Origin: Janthinobacterium fluminis
GTDB lineage: Bacteria > Pseudomonadota > Gammaproteobacteria > Burkholderiales > Burkholderiaceae_D
Length of the DNA stretch: 64,000 nt
Reading direction: 5' to 3'
NCBI RefSeq assembly: GCF_028595325.1
Contig: NZ_JAQQXR010000003.1
Location: 539,120 to 603,119 of the forward strand
Positions within the stretch are counted from its first letter, which is position 1. Every line of letters starts with the position of its first letter. The notes beneath the pieces were generated by a model. That model searched no databases, was not told where the DNA came from, and saw only the letters and a program-made list of their open reading frames with translations. Of the stretch, positions 63,918 through 64,000 are shown one piece after another. Position numbers and translations under genes: made by a program.

Positions 63918-64000
63918 AAACTGAAGAGTTTGATCCTGGCTCAGATTGAACGCTGGCGGCATGCCTTACACATGCAAGTCGAACGGCAGCACGGAGCTTG
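63918..64000 (+). rRNA. rrs: 16S ribosomal RNA, 5' end (cut by window edge)
   Basis: AAACTGAAGAGTTTGATCCT is the start of bacterial 16S rRNA, followed by GGCTCAGATTGAACGCTGGC and the first variable loop CGAACGGCAGCACGGAGCTTG at the edge. GCAGCACGGAGCTT in this loop is frequent in Oxalobacteraceae. Only the first 83 bases are inside the window. Confidence 0.97.

Overview
The window looks like a piece of a GC-rich betaproteobacterial chromosome around the replication origin, most likely from Oxalobacteraceae (the Massilia/Janthinobacterium/Duganella group). The reasons are the dnaA-dnaN-gyrB / rpmH-rnpA-yidD-yidC-mnmE arrangement with no recF between dnaN and gyrB, the style of the proteins, and the first 83 bases of a 16S rRNA gene at the right edge. 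The genus is an inference from memory, not a database match.

Layout. Positions 1-10,052 hold three methyl-accepting chemotaxis proteins (one cut by the window edge, two close tandem paralogues), a lipoprotein, a YfcG-like glutathione transferase and a large Upf1-like SF1 helicase. Positions 10,191-16,908 hold a probable malonate uptake and activation cluster: a TRAP transporter (DctPQM), malonyl-CoA synthetase (MatB), a carboxyltransferase-fold protein where MatA would be expected, and a divergent GntR/FCD regulator with a perfect 16-bp operator-like palindrome. Positions 16,863-25,252 hold ordinary accessory genes: LysR, serine hydrolase plus MFS pump, a TM-helix channel-like protein, DinB-like, D-serine ammonia-lyase, MarC, a cupin and one unknown. 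Three copies of a 55-61 bp palindromic repeat are scattered at 10.2, 10.3 and 21.9 kb.

The most interesting part is 25,359-36,077, a lower-GC island of about 10.7 kb. Its ends have the architecture of a Tn7-type transposon: TGT termini, three spaced repeats at the left end (about 138 bp) and three tightly packed inverted repeats at the right end (about 72 bp). The right end lies two bases from the gyrB stop codon, and the imperfect 5-bp flanks are CTTTA and CCTTA. The probable gyrB terminator now lies 10.7 kb away on the other side of the island. No transposase of the Tn7 type is visible. The cargo looks like defence: a HEPN-motif protein with an HTH/coiled-coil partner, an IS3-family insertion, a helicase fused to a PD-(D/E)XK nuclease, and a three-gene ABC-three-component (Lamassu-like) operon with an alpha/beta-hydrolase effector, a small middle component and an ABC/SMC ATPase with a zinc-hook-like CPIC.

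Positions 36,080-45,848 are the origin core: gyrB, dnaN and dnaA leftward, rpmH to mnmE rightward, with the probable oriC between dnaA and rpmH. Positions 46,298-50,815 encode four exported proteins, the last a CsgG/FlgT-like lipoprotein. Positions 50,969-63,476 hold small envelope and metabolic genes (zinc-ribbon protein, HPt, CAP lipoprotein, phosphatidylserine synthase, aldo/keto reductase, D,D-carboxypeptidase, hydrolase and ferredoxin), an MCE-type lipid transport operon (permease, ATPase, MlaD-like, lipoprotein, VanZ-like) and a radical SAM protein. The window ends in an rRNA leader with promoter and boxA, and the start of 16S rRNA.
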